Assembly: GCF_019613795.1 (NCBI RefSeq)
Contig: NZ_CP080429.1
Coordinates: 1,596,001-1,660,000, forward strand
Reading direction: 5' to 3'
Source: Flavobacterium litorale
Lineage (GTDB): Bacteria > Bacteroidota > Bacteroidia > Flavobacteriales > Flavobacteriaceae
Length of the DNA stretch: 64,000 nucleotides
Positions 1 to 9,469 of the stretch are shown here, in pieces (the first letter of the stretch is position 1; every line of letters starts with the position of its first letter). Below the pieces are notes generated by a model. The model did not search any database and was not told the origin of the DNA. It saw only the letters and a list, made by a program, of their open reading frames with translations. Position numbers and translations under genes: made by a program.

Positions 1-1086
1 CCATATGTAAAATACAGGTCGAATATTACATGGCACAAGCGCCGTAATGTGTACCCAGTAGTAGATACTGTTGAGGTAGGTTTAAGCGGTATTGCACTTA
101 CAGCCAAACAAGATTTTGCAATAGCTGCTACGGTACTCGATACCAGTTACAACTTTAACACTATAAAAATTATTACACCACGCAATGTACCCCTTTTTGA
201 TGTTGCTACGCATACCGATGATACATTCGAGCTAAAATCGAATATTCCTAAAAAAACAACCTATAAAATTAAAAGTGGCGATGCATTATCCATTATCGCC
301 CGAAAATTTAAAACAACCGTTTCGGCACTTAAAAAATTAAACGGTTTGCGCTCTAACGCCATACAAGCGGGTAAAACACTGCAAATACCTACAGGCGAAA
401 TGGAAAAACAGGTAATAAACCGATCTGAGTTTACGGAGTTACCTCTGGTTGCCGATTCGTTATCCTATTATTACCATAGCAAAAAAGCACTATCTACAAT
501 ATACTTACTGCCAAATACCGAGGCAAAATCGTACAATTTAAACGGTTTAATACTCGAAAAAGATGCTCCAGGTATTTTGTACCATAGCATTGGTGTAAAC
601 GGAGCAAAAGCGGTAGATTATAATAAATATCCGCTATTTTTTGAGCAGTTACCTGCATTGAACCCTGATTTAATCATTATATCGTTAGGTACTAACGAAT
701 CGTTCGAGAAAGAAGATGTAGAGGCATACATGAAAGAGTTAAACTTATTTATAGATAATATAAGGACTAAAAACCCTAACGCTTGCTTATTAATAACTAC
801 CCCACCGCCATCGTTATTTAAAAGGAGGTACCCCAACACATTTGTAGCTGCCTATGCCAATAGTATACTGGCACAACAAACTGCAAAAAATTATGCTTCG
901 TGGGATGTATTTTCGGAACTTGGTGGGTTGTACGGTGTGCCCAATAATGCTGCGGCAGGCTTAATGTCGCCCGATAAAGTACACTACTCGGTAAAAGGTT
1001 ACGAAATGCAGGGAACACTATTTACCGAAGCCCTTTTAAGCGCATTTGATAATTTTAAAAATACTAGCAAAAATGCAATGGAATGA
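1..1086 (+). CDS. LysM / SGNH-GDSL hydrolase family protein, 5' end cut by window edge
   Basis: The frame is open from base 1, so the apparent GTG start at 49 is probably internal and the N-terminus lies outside the window. Counting from that GTG, a LysM peptidoglycan-binding repeat spans about residues 69-115. SGNH-hydrolase features follow: GTNE at 214-217 (block III) and a D309-x-x-H312 pair (block V). The GDS block with the nucleophilic serine is not visible and should be upstream. Proteins of this family act in the periplasm as acyl or acetyl esterases or transferases. The next gene is an MBOAT acyltransferase that overlaps the 3' end, so the two are surely co-transcribed, probably for O-acetylation of a cell-wall or exported polysaccharide. 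The substrate cannot be told from sequence. Confidence 0.8.
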   Translation, partial: PYVKYRSNITWHKRRNVYPVVDTVEVGLSGIALTAKQDFAIAATVLDTSYNFNTIKIITPRNVPLFDVATHTDDTFELKSNIPKKTTYKIKSGDALSIIARKFKTTVSALKKLNGLRSNAIQAGKTLQIPTGEMEKQVINRSEFTELPLVADSLSYYYHSKKALSTIYLLPNTEAKSYNLNGLILEKDAPGILYHSIGVNGAKAVDYNKYPLFFEQLPALNPDLIIISLGTNESFEKEDVEAYMKELNLFIDNIRTKNPNACLLITTPPPSLFKRRYPNTFVAAYANSILAQQTAKNYASWDVFSELGGLYGVPNNAAAGLMSPDKVHYSVKGYEMQGTLFTEALLSAFDNFKNTSKNAME

Positions 1087-2740
1087 TGTTTTGCCAGCCG
1101 TTGCATGGCAAGATGTACAACAGTGGTTTACCTACAACCCTGAAAAACCCTTACTTTTTAACTCGGGGTTATTTCTAGGGCTGTTTGTTGTATTCTATGC
1201 ATTGTATTTATCACTCCGAAAAACATTTCACGCCCGTATTATTTACGTGCTGTGCTTTTCACTATTCTTCTACTATAAGTGTAGCGGAATGTATTTTTTG
1301 CTGCTAATATTTACCACTACGCTCGATTATACGTTGAGTTACTTTTTGTACAGAGAAACCCACGAGGTGTACCGTAAAATATACGTGTGGTTTAGTGTTG
1401 TGGTTAACCTTACCTTTTTAGGCTATTTTAAATACACTAACTTTATTATTGGTAATTATAACGATTTGTTTGGTGGCGAATTTGCGTTTTACGATGTAAT
1501 TTTACCCGTAGGAATCTCTTTTTATACCTTCCAATCTATAAGTTATACGGTAGAGATTTATCGTAAAGAAATAACACCTGCCAAAAGTTTACCCGACTAT
1601 TTATTCTTTGTTTCGTTTTTTCCGCAATTGGTAGCAGGACCTATTGTACGTGCAAAAGACTTTATTCCTAAAATATACGAGAAACTTACCATTACAAAAC
1701 AAGAAGTCAATTATGGTTTATTCCTAATAATAGGCGGGCTCATAAAAAAGGCAGTAATATCCGATTATATCTCTGTAAACTTTGTCGATAGGGTTTTTGA
1801 TGCTCCCAATAGTTATACTGCTATTGAGAACCTGCTAGCAGTATATGGTTACTCCATCCAGATTTATTGCGATTTTTCGGGATATAGCGATATGGCTATT
1901 GGTATAGCATTACTTTTAGGGTTTCAGTTGCCACCCAACTTCCGAACGCCCTACAAATCAGCCAATATTACCGAGTTTTGGCGCAGATGGCACATCTCGT
2001 TATCCACATGGTTAAAAGATTTCCTCTACATTTCGGTAGGGGGTAACCGTCGCGGCTCCTTTGCAGGATTCCTGTTCCCCATAGTATTTTTTATTGCCGT
2101 AATGGTTTGGGGCATAGTTAATTTAAATAATAGCTACTGGCCAATAATTATAGGTAGTAGCGCATTAGCGTTGTTTATACTCTCGTTTACATTGGCTAAA
2201 AACAAACAAAAAACAATGGTTACTAACGTAAACTTACTTACTACCATGTTACTGGGAGGTTTATGGCATGGGGCTAGCCTTCGTTTTATTGTTTGGGGTG
2301 CCTTGCATGGTATTGGGTTAGCGGTACACCGAATAGTTACCGAGTTTTTTCCAACTAAAAAAGAAGGTATACCTACTAAAAATAACAGATTTCTAAAATT
2401 CGTATCTGTAATTATAACATTTCATTTTGTAGCGTTTTGTTGGATATTTTTTAGAGCGAAAGATTTTAGCTTGGCTTTGGATGTTATTAATAACATTGGT
2501 AACGTAACATTTGACCTTGTTAAATGGAAAACCATTTTTATAGCGTACCAAAACGTATTTTTATTGATGCTAATAGGTTACGTATGGCACTTTTTACCCG
2601 ATGGTATAATTAACACCATGCGCAATACTTTTAATAAAACACCATTACTCGGAAAAGCTATTATATTAGGCGTAATATATTGGTTGGTGTATGCAACAGC
2701 ATCAGCAGAATCGCAACCATTTATTTACTTCCAGTTTTAA
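1073..2740 (+). CDS. MBOAT family O-acyltransferase (DltB/AlgI-like)
   Basis: A 555-residue polytopic membrane protein with the MBOAT signature: WRRWH with His307, and the catalytic LWHG motif with His399. It is closest in character to DltB/AlgI, which move acyl groups across the inner membrane onto extracytoplasmic glycans. I chose the ATG at 1073. An in-frame TTG at 1046 would add nine residues but lies deeper in the upstream gene. With ATG the overlap with the SGNH gene is 14 bases, which implies translational coupling. DltB/AlgI-type proteins normally work with an SGNH-fold periplasmic partner, which fits the upstream gene. Confidence 0.9.
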   Translation: MQWNDVLPAVAWQDVQQWFTYNPEKPLLFNSGLFLGLFVVFYALYLSLRKTFHARIIYVLCFSLFFYYKCSGMYFLLLIFTTTLDYTLSYFLYRETHEVYRKIYVWFSVVVNLTFLGYFKYTNFIIGNYNDLFGGEFAFYDVILPVGISFYTFQSISYTVEIYRKEITPAKSLPDYLFFVSFFPQLVAGPIVRAKDFIPKIYEKLTITKQEVNYGLFLIIGGLIKKAVISDYISVNFVDRVFDAPNSYTAIENLLAVYGYSIQIYCDFSGYSDMAIGIALLLGFQLPPNFRTPYKSANITEFWRRWHISLSTWLKDFLYISVGGNRRGSFAGFLFPIVFFIAVMVWGIVNLNNSYWPIIIGSSALALFILSFTLAKNKQKTMVTNVNLLTTMLLGGLWHGASLRFIVWGALHGIGLAVHRIVTEFFPTKKEGIPTKNNRFLKFVSVIITFHFVAFCWIFFRAKDFSLALDVINNIGNVTFDLVKWKTIFIAYQNVFLLMLIGYVWHFLPDGIINTMRNTFNKTPLLGKAIILGVIYWLVYATASAESQPFIYFQF

Positions 2741-2761
2741 GAACCATAATTTAGAGATGTA

Positions 2762-2790
2762 TTTGCATTTTTATTGATAATGTAATTTTG
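2762..2790 (+). promoter_or_regulatory. Candidate promoter for the PNGase F-like gene
   Basis: TTTG at 2762-2765 and TAATTTTG at 2783-2790 match the Bacteroidota -33/-7 elements, but the 17-base spacer is shorter than the 19 seen at the rRNA promoters in this window. The gene starts at 2854. Confidence 0.3.
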
Positions 2791-2853
2791 GGTAAATTAT
2801 ATTTAGTAATAAGTAAAAAAAGTATTAAATTGGCTGCTTAAATTGTTTACATT

Positions 2854-4242
2854 ATGAAAAAAACACTACTCTATTTAACACTTTGTTTATCGTTTTTTGC
2901 AAGTAAAACAGCATTGGCGCAAGACCCATATACACTTACTTTGTTTGATCAAGCTGTGTATTATGGTATGTACGGAGCTACTGTAGATGAGCCTATTCCT
3001 GAAGGTACCATCAGAAACAGCAATTCATCTTATTCTAAAATGCTTACCGAGGAGCAGTTGGCTGCTTTTGGTAATAAACTTACTATGACGGTTACATTAC
3101 ACCCTTTGTGTGATAATTATGACAGGATTGGTAATGTGAATTTGGCATTGGTACCTAAAGGTGCAACAACGTATGAGTATAATGAGGTAGAGCGCATTGA
3201 GATAGGTCGTTTTATTACTCCTTTCATGGACATGAACGTTACCAATCCAGACTCTGTACCGTATGTGTACGAATTGGATAATTTGACATCAATTTTTCAT
3301 GACGAAGCTATTACAGCGATGTACGATATATGGATAGAGCTTGAAGTATATGGCTACCAAGGTGGTCCTGGTCAGGGTGGTGCTGCGGTAGAAATACCAG
3401 GCTGTGCAGGAAGAAACGATGTATATATGGGCTCATTAGAATTTTACTCTACTTTTGATAACAGTATTGAGAATGAAGGTAACTTCCTATTGCCATTATC
3501 GTATAAATATGAATTGAAAAATTATACGTTAGAGGGTACAGATGTACTTGGCGAAACAGTAAGAACAATTGATTTTACGTTAGATGAGCCAGTAAATAAC
3601 GCTAATCTTTACATTATTACGTCAAACCACGGAGCTAACGCAGGTGGTGAAGAGTATATTAGACGTAACCATTTTATTTATTTTGATGAAGAGCAAGTAC
3701 TAATGTATAAGCCAGGTGGTGTTTCGTGTGGACCTTTCTTTGAGTATAATACACAGCCAAGCTGCATTTACTACGACTGTTCTACAACCCCTGCTTACCC
3801 CAGACCTCATACTGATGCTGCATGGTCTTGGAATAACTGGTGTCCAGGAGATAAAATTCCAGTTCGTAGCGTATCACTTGGTCAGCTTGAAGCAGGTGAG
3901 CACAGCTTTAGAATAGAAGTACCAGATGCACAATTTGCAGATGAGCAAGGGTATTTCCCAATGTCAGTATACATCCAGAGCGATAATCCTGCATTAAGCA
4001 CCAATACTTTTGATGTTGCAACATTTAGTGTATATCCTAATCCAGTTGTAGATGTTTTAACCATAAACACTACTAGCGGAACTACGGTACAAAATGTAAC
4101 GGTAACCAATACACTAGGTCAGTCAGTATACAAAGGTACTACTGCTACTGCCGACCTTTCAGAGTTACAATCGGGTATTTACATTGTAACGGCAGCCTTT
4201 ACCAATGGTACAACTGCTACTCAAAAAATAGTAAAGAAATAG
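2854..4242 (+). CDS. Secreted PNGase F-like glycosidase with T9SS sorting domain
   Basis: The 462-residue protein has a signal peptide of about 22 residues ending LAQ. Residues ~195-375 resemble the PNGase F C-terminal domain: an NHGANAGGEEY motif with E266/E267, then RRNH, YKPGG, NTQP, DAAW, NWCPGD and a PDAQF block. The C-terminal ~75 residues (from VYPNP at 394) are a type A T9SS sorting domain, so the enzyme should cross the outer membrane and be surface-anchored or released. PNGase F removes N-linked glycans from glycoproteins (N4-glycosyl-asparagine amidohydrolase). Activity here is inferred, because the other acidic catalytic residues were not aligned. It is monocistronic and followed by a strong terminator. 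Several cysteines suggest disulfides, as expected for an exported enzyme. Confidence 0.85.
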   Translation: MKKTLLYLTLCLSFFASKTALAQDPYTLTLFDQAVYYGMYGATVDEPIPEGTIRNSNSSYSKMLTEEQLAAFGNKLTMTVTLHPLCDNYDRIGNVNLALVPKGATTYEYNEVERIEIGRFITPFMDMNVTNPDSVPYVYELDNLTSIFHDEAITAMYDIWIELEVYGYQGGPGQGGAAVEIPGCAGRNDVYMGSLEFYSTFDNSIENEGNFLLPLSYKYELKNYTLEGTDVLGETVRTIDFTLDEPVNNANLYIITSNHGANAGGEEYIRRNHFIYFDEEQVLMYKPGGVSCGPFFEYNTQPSCIYYDCSTTPAYPRPHTDAAWSWNNWCPGDKIPVRSVSLGQLEAGEHSFRIEVPDAQFADEQGYFPMSVYIQSDNPALSTNTFDVATFSVYPNPVVDVLTINTTSGTTVQNVTVTNTLGQSVYKGTTATADLSELQSGIYIVTAAFTNGTTATQKIVKK

Positions 4243-4267
4243 TTTAGTACTAAACTGTATCTCATAT

Positions 4268-4301
4268 AAAAAAAGCCACTCGATTAGGAGTGGCTTTTTT
4301 T
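4268..4301. terminator. Bidirectional rho-independent terminator
   Basis: A perfect 14-bp stem (A7-GCCACTC paired with GAGTGGC-T7) with a 6-base loop. It sits between the PNGase-like gene and the convergent TonB receptor gene and can serve both. Confidence 0.9.
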
Positions 4302-4337
4302 AGTATGTTTTATTGTTTGAGCAGAGTAGGTGCTGTT

Positions 4338-6875
4338 TTAAAAACTAATTTTTACTAGTGCATTGGGTGTACGGTTTAACGCAAAGGTATTAACTACCTC
4401 AATATCCTCGTTGGCATTAATACGATAGTAGCGGTTAATAATATTACTACGGTTAAATATATTGAGTACCGATAGCCCAAACTGCATACGTACTTTACTG
4501 TTTATATCCCAACGGTAGGATGCAGAAAAATCTACTTGGAAAAAATCATCTAGGTTGCTACTGTTAGGGAATTCGTATAATACCGATGGTGTACCCTCGT
4601 TATCATAAACAGGTATGTTTAGCAATGGCTCTGTTGCGGGGCGTCCAGTAAACCACCTTGAACCCAGTGCAATTTTAAAGTTTTTCCACTCGTATATCGC
4701 AGCAGAGTTGATGTTATGACTTATTTCAAAATTACTACTAAACCTGCTTGGCTCTATATCATCAAATTTATAATCGTTCTTATTCCAAGTATAGCTTAAC
4801 CAAGCGTAAAAGTTTTTGTATTGTTTTTGTATTAAAAACTCGGTACCAAAAACCCTGTAACTCCCTCTGGCATCTACCTGTTCTAACTGATCCTGAAAAG
4901 CCTGCCCATAAGTAGTAATACCGTTTACACGTTTGTAAAAATTATCTACAGATATTAGCCAGCCTTTTTCTTTATAGGCAACCCCTACAGATACTTGGCT
5001 ACTGTTTTGTACGGGTACATCCATATCGTTAGCTAATATCCAACGCCTGTTTTCTAAACCCAAAAAATCAGCTTGTAGCTCCACTACCTGCGATGTGGTT
5101 TGGCTTTTTAACTCTGCCAATATTTCCATTTGCCAAGCATCATCAATATGATAATTAAATTGCAATCGCGGCTCGATGTATATTGCCCTTAATTGTTCAA
5201 TATAATTAAACCGTAATCCTGTACGTACATATATATCTTCCGTCTCGGGGTCGTATTCTATTTCACCAATAAAAGCATGCGTACGCAAAACCTGATTGGT
5301 TTCTCGTGTTTGTATTTCGCTATCAACAGCATCTGTATTTTCTACTTTCAGTTGGTCAAACTGATATCCCGAATGGAGTTTATACATATCGGTAAGCCTG
5401 TTGGTGTTGCTAAACTTAAAACCGTATCCCTGTATTTTATTTTCTTGTCGTACTCTTTCTTCTGTTTCTAACGATTCATCTGTACCATCTACTTCGTACA
5501 ATGTACCATAAACACTAAAATTTGTACTGTGTGTATCGGTCCATTGTGTTGCCAGTCCTGCAGAGCCACCAAGTGTTTGCTGGTCCAGGCTACTAACGGT
5601 AGTTATTAGGTTAGTTGCGTTTAGTGTACCCTGCGTAAAATCGAGGTTATTGTTAATACCAATTACATGTAAATAGGCATTGTGCTTTTCGCCAAACTTT
5701 TGGTGGTATTGTCCTGTAAAATCGTAAAAGTAAAACTCTTTATCACTTTTATAGTTTACATCGGTACTGTTAGCAAGTTCGGTTACTACGGTGTTTTGAA
5801 ATATTCTCTCTGAATATTCGGTATAGGTAGGAAAATCAAGAACATCGGTAAACGATCTACGTGCAGAGATTTCGAGATTGGCACTTTCAGAAACTTTTAA
5901 TTTTGTATAAAAATCAGCGTTAATCATATTTGTGCCAATGCTTGTGGTACCATTTTCGATTTGTGATTTTTGTGAAGATATGTCAACAACGCTTGAAACA
6001 CTTTCGCCATAAAAGGCAGAAGTACCATTTTTGGCAATTTTAATATTATAGGCAATATTGGGATTAATTGCTGATATAAGTCCGAAAAAATGTCCTGTCT
6101 GGAATAACCGAATGCCATTCCACATAAATAGGTTTTGGTCGTGGCTACCGCCCCTTACATTAATGTTGGATACAGTTTGGTCTATACTCGTTATACCTGG
6201 TAGTTGCTGCATGGCAAGTAGCACGTCGGGCTCTATAAGCCCAGGAAGTATACCGAATTTTTTTGGGGTGATTGAAAAGCTACCATCTTTCTTTTTAGAG
6301 ATACCCGATGTAAGGTATCGTTCTGTAACTAACTCTTCTAACTCTAAAGGGGCTAATGACAGCTTTATGTTAATGCAATCACCCGTATATTCAGTTACTG
6401 CTATGCCAACAGGCTGGTAACCTAAATGACCTACGTATATTATTTCGGGGAGCTCCGTATTCAATTCAAAATAACCATCAACTCCCGCTACAATACTTTT
6501 AGTGTCGCTTATCTGTACGGATGCATTTTGTATAATGGTGTTAAATTCATCTGTAATATAGGCGCAAAACTTTTTCTTTTCTGCTGTGCTGTTTTTATAT
6601 AGTATTATATAGTCGCCATTTTCCTTATAGCTAAGTCCCGTTCTGTTGCCTATATAAACCAGTTTTGAGCGTAGTGGTTGTGCTGTTTTTGGGGGATATA
6701 TGTTATGTCCAAAAACATCTTTTTCGGTATAATTAAATTTAACGTGGTGTTGTGCCGCAATACTATCAAGCACTTGCTTTAAGGCAATACGCTGCGTTTC
6801 ATCCTGCCCAAAGGTTTTGGGGGTGAAAAATACTATGGGTATAAAAAGAAGTAAACACTTTATGTTTAATCTCAT
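4338..6875 (-). CDS. TonB-dependent receptor with N-terminal STN domain (FecA-type)
   Basis: An 845-residue outer membrane receptor. After a signal peptide (~23 residues) comes an STN signalling domain (~30-95), then a carboxypeptidase-regulatory-like beta domain (~103-185), the plug (~200-320, including the INVRGG motif) and a long 22-strand-type barrel ending in a C-terminal aromatic residue (ISF). The start overlaps the stop of the anti-sigma gene by 4 bases (ATGA), so the sigma, anti-sigma and receptor genes form one unit. By analogy with FecA/FecR/FecI, ligand binding is signalled through the STN domain to the anti-sigma factor. The ligand (siderophore, glycan or other) cannot be identified. 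No SusD partner is next to it, which argues against a standard polysaccharide-utilisation locus. Confidence 0.9.
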   Translation of the reverse strand: MRLNIKCLLLFIPIVFFTPKTFGQDETQRIALKQVLDSIAAQHHVKFNYTEKDVFGHNIYPPKTAQPLRSKLVYIGNRTGLSYKENGDYIILYKNSTAEKKKFCAYITDEFNTIIQNASVQISDTKSIVAGVDGYFELNTELPEIIYVGHLGYQPVGIAVTEYTGDCINIKLSLAPLELEELVTERYLTSGISKKKDGSFSITPKKFGILPGLIEPDVLLAMQQLPGITSIDQTVSNINVRGGSHDQNLFMWNGIRLFQTGHFFGLISAINPNIAYNIKIAKNGTSAFYGESVSSVVDISSQKSQIENGTTSIGTNMINADFYTKLKVSESANLEISARRSFTDVLDFPTYTEYSERIFQNTVVTELANSTDVNYKSDKEFYFYDFTGQYHQKFGEKHNAYLHVIGINNNLDFTQGTLNATNLITTVSSLDQQTLGGSAGLATQWTDTHSTNFSVYGTLYEVDGTDESLETEERVRQENKIQGYGFKFSNTNRLTDMYKLHSGYQFDQLKVENTDAVDSEIQTRETNQVLRTHAFIGEIEYDPETEDIYVRTGLRFNYIEQLRAIYIEPRLQFNYHIDDAWQMEILAELKSQTTSQVVELQADFLGLENRRWILANDMDVPVQNSSQVSVGVAYKEKGWLISVDNFYKRVNGITTYGQAFQDQLEQVDARGSYRVFGTEFLIQKQYKNFYAWLSYTWNKNDYKFDDIEPSRFSSNFEISHNINSAAIYEWKNFKIALGSRWFTGRPATEPLLNIPVYDNEGTPSVLYEFPNSSNLDDFFQVDFSASYRWDINSKVRMQFGLSVLNIFNRSNIINRYYRINANEDIEVVNTFALNRTPNALVKISF

Positions 6876-7765
6876 TCAGAGGTTAATACGATTTTATCTC
6901 CTGCCTTTTCAAGCTTTAAATTATAAGCTGTTGTAATATTATCTAGGGCAGTATCTAAGTCATTCATTGGTAGCGGACCTGTAAACGAACTGTATTCACC
7001 TTGCTTTAAGTTTATAGTTACGTTATACTGGCGCTCCATTTCGGCAATTACATTATAAAGATCTTCATTATAGAAATTTACTTCGTAATTAATCCAGCCT
7101 GGCTGTACATCGTCTTCCAACGGAACGTTTAGATTGTTACCACCTTCAAATATAGCACTTTGTCCTGGAGTTAGCAGTATCTCTTTACCATTACTTTTTA
7201 CCATTACTTTACCTTCAAAGCAAGTAACATCAAAACGGTCTTCTCGGGCTTTAACGTTAAACTGTGTACCTACTACGGTAACCGTACCTAGATTAGTTAC
7301 TACATCAAATTTTTTACCTTTTGCCACTTTAAAGTAAGCCTCTCCATCAAGTTTTATAGTACGGTTATTATTCCAATTCCATGTTTTAAACGTAGCTTCA
7401 GAATCTGCATTTAGTATTACAGTTGAATTATCGGGTAACAAAAACTCAGTATGTTCTCCTAAAGTGGCACTTTGGTTGGTAGTATGTGTAGCATAAAAAA
7501 AGTAACTTACGCCTAAAGCTACTAGTAGCATAGCAGCCACTTTGGTAAACCAAGGGTTTAACGTGCGCACTTTAACTTCTTTATTTTTATTACGGGTAAC
7601 GTTTTGATAGATAGCATTTATATCAGTATCAGGGGCAGATAGTGCTCCTGAATATTCTTTGATTTTACGGTATGTTTCAAAACCTGCCGATGCTTCAAAC
7701 GCTCGCAATTCCTCACCGCTCATCTCTCCGTTAAGCCATTTTGCCAGTTTTACATCTTCTTTCAT
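6872..7765 (-). CDS. FecR-like anti-sigma factor
   Basis: A 297-residue protein with a cytoplasmic N-terminal sigma-binding part (~1-70), one transmembrane helix (~75-92), a periplasmic FecR beta domain (~105-215, with LPDNSTVILNADS and the GTQFNV block) and a C-terminal FecR_C-like domain (~228-297) that resembles the STN fold. It should sit in the inner membrane, hold the ECF sigma factor inactive and contact the STN domain of the TonB receptor encoded next. It overlaps the receptor gene by 4 bases and lies 40 bases after the sigma gene. Confidence 0.9.
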   Translation of the reverse strand: MKEDVKLAKWLNGEMSGEELRAFEASAGFETYRKIKEYSGALSAPDTDINAIYQNVTRNKNKEVKVRTLNPWFTKVAAMLLVALGVSYFFYATHTTNQSATLGEHTEFLLPDNSTVILNADSEATFKTWNWNNNRTIKLDGEAYFKVAKGKKFDVVTNLGTVTVVGTQFNVKAREDRFDVTCFEGKVMVKSNGKEILLTPGQSAIFEGGNNLNVPLEDDVQPGWINYEVNFYNEDLYNVIAEMERQYNVTINLKQGEYSSFTGPLPMNDLDTALDNITTAYNLKLEKAGDKIVLTSE

Positions 7766-7805
7766 CTTTCTCTTTTTTTATAAAACAGTTATACTGTATT
7801 TTTCC

Positions 7806-8327
7806 CTACCTTATATTCTCAATTTCTTTTCGCAACTCTACCAATGCCCCATGTATTCGCTTTTCTACAGCTTTAATACTAATACCTAAAATTTCTGCTA
7901 TTTCATGGTATTTTTTACCGTCTATTCGGTGCAATAAAAAAGCGGTACGTTGTGCTTCGGTAAGTCCAGCTATGGCTTTTTGCAGTTTAACTTTAAACTG
8001 CTCTTCCTCCATTAAAAACTCAGGATTCTGTTGGTCGGTATGAGTATGTATTTTCTTTTTTGCGTATTGCAATACTACTTTTTGGTGTGCAATGTGGTTA
8101 AGTGAGGTATTGTTGGCTACGGTATATAAAAACGACTTTGCTTTTTCGGGCGGTACATCGGCACAGTTTTGCCATAGCTTTATAAAAGCCTCCTGAGTAA
8201 CATCATCTGCCTGTTCCTCATTACCGAATTTATAAAAAAGGTAGTTGCGAAGTGATTTTACATGATTCTTGAAAAAATCAGAAAATGTAATCTCTTCACA
8301 GATACCCGAAAGTGAAGTCTTTTTCAT
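7806..8327 (-). CDS. ECF RNA polymerase sigma factor (FecI-like)
   Basis: A 173-residue sigma-70 family protein with region 2 (~20-85, including QADDVTQEAFIKLW) and region 4 (~115-170, helix-turn-helix KYHEIAEILGISIKAVEKRIHGAL). It is the first gene of the sigma/FecR/TonB-receptor cassette and very likely directs transcription of the receptor, possibly the whole operon. Lengths and order match the many Bacteroidota ECF/FecR/TonB units. Confidence 0.93.
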   Translation of the reverse strand: MKKTSLSGICEEITFSDFFKNHVKSLRNYLFYKFGNEEQADDVTQEAFIKLWQNCADVPPEKAKSFLYTVANNTSLNHIAHQKVVLQYAKKKIHTHTDQQNPEFLMEEEQFKVKLQKAIAGLTEAQRTAFLLHRIDGKKYHEIAEILGISIKAVEKRIHGALVELRKEIENIR

Positions 8328-8546
8328 TTGGGAGTATAAAAGTGGGTGTTAAATTATGAATTTTTTTTTGACCTATGCAAATATGATATTTTTTAACATC
8401 TTAAATTACTGATTAGCTTACGTAGAGTATTCAGTTGAAATACAGATTTGTTAATTTGGAATTATAAATTATTTTTTTATTTAATTTTGTTTATATGTTA
8501 ACTTAGTGTTATTTTAATATGATTTTAAAACTTAATAACGAATATT

Positions 8547-9011
8547 ATGAGAGGATTAAATTTGTTTATAGCTGGGATGTTTTTATTTACATTGGTAACA
8601 TCGTGTAATTCTGATGATGATAGTAATGGCATAAATAATGGAAATATAAATGCAATTACTAATGTTGTAAAAACGGGAACTTGGAAGATAACTACATTTA
8701 GTGAAAACGGGAATGATGAAACCAATAATTTTACGGGTTATAATTTTACATTTGGAGATAACAATGTGCTTACGGCTACAAATGGAGCTGATGTGCATAC
8801 TGGAACATGGTCAGTAACTACGAGTAATAGTAGTAGTGACGATAATTCAGCAAATGATATTGATTTTAATATCGGTTTTGTATCGCCTCAGGAGTTTACT
8901 GACCTTTCTGATGACTGGGATATTATAGAATATTCATCTGGAGTTATCAAATTAATTGATGTGAGTGGGGGTAACGGGGGTACGGATTATTTGACTTTCG
9001 AGAAAAATTAA
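8547..9011 (+). CDS. Small lipoprotein, lipocalin-like
   Basis: A 154-residue protein. The signal peptide ends in the lipobox VTSC (Cys20), followed by an acidic, Asn/Asp-rich linker (SDDDSNG), which in Bacteroidota resembles a lipoprotein surface-export signal. The remainder (~36-154) has Gly-Thr-Trp strands (KTGTWKITTF, HTGTWSVTT) typical of small lipocalin-like beta barrels. Its function is unknown. It is transcribed away from the sigma operon. A -7-like TAATTTTG lies upstream near 8483, but no clear -33 was found. Confidence 0.75.
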   Translation: MRGLNLFIAGMFLFTLVTSCNSDDDSNGINNGNINAITNVVKTGTWKITTFSENGNDETNNFTGYNFTFGDNNVLTATNGADVHTGTWSVTTSNSSSDDNSANDIDFNIGFVSPQEFTDLSDDWDIIEYSSGVIKLIDVSGGNGGTDYLTFEKN

Positions 9012-9285
9012 AATAAAAAAGGTCGGATTTCTGGCTTTTTTTATGCTTAATAATGTTAAAATTTTGTTAACAAGGTAGGGTTCTCTTGCTTATAGCTGTT
9101 TCACTTTACACACTAGGTACTTTAACTTGTACACTGAAACCAATAAAACAACTACTTTACAGTAGTTTACGATATATGAAAAAGAAATGTTGATTTCTTA
9201 TCCCTAGAAAGAAAAACCAACTGTAACGGTTGGTTTTACTGGGGGGTACTAAAATTTCACTCCTTTTTTGAAACGATTAATTGAA

Positions 9286-9360
9286 TACTGTTACTACCTT
9301 ACCGAAGAGCAATCCATAAGCTATGCGGTATAGTTATCCGCTTCGGTAAGGAATACAGTA
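9286..9360. repeat. Long imperfect inverted repeat, possible structured RNA
   Basis: An outer 6-bp stem (TACTGT 9286-9291 with ACAGTA 9355-9360), a small internal loop, then a perfect 11-bp stem (CCTTACCGAAG 9297-9307 with CTTCGGTAAGG 9341-9351) and a smaller inner hairpin in the 33-base apical region. It could be a small RNA, an mRNA 3' structure or a remnant of a palindromic mobile element. The sequence alone does not decide. Confidence 0.45.
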
Positions 9361-9434
9361 GTTGTGTACAGCTTTTTCTGTACCACTAATATGTATAAGT
9401 TGTGTTTTTTTTAAATATTCAGGTTTTTTCCAAG

Positions 9435-9469
9435 AAAAAAGCCGACTCATTTCCCAGAGTCGGTTTTTT
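9435..9469. terminator. Rho-independent terminator
   Basis: CCGACTC (9442-9448) pairs with GAGTCGG (9457-9463), flanked by A6 and T6, so it can act in both directions. It lies downstream of the six-gene array read on the minus strand. Confidence 0.8.

Noticed and set aside
9012..9050. Terminator-like A/T-flanked hairpin after the small lipoprotein gene
   Set aside because: The stem AAAAAGGTC against GGCTTTTT has mismatches in its core. Too weak to call.
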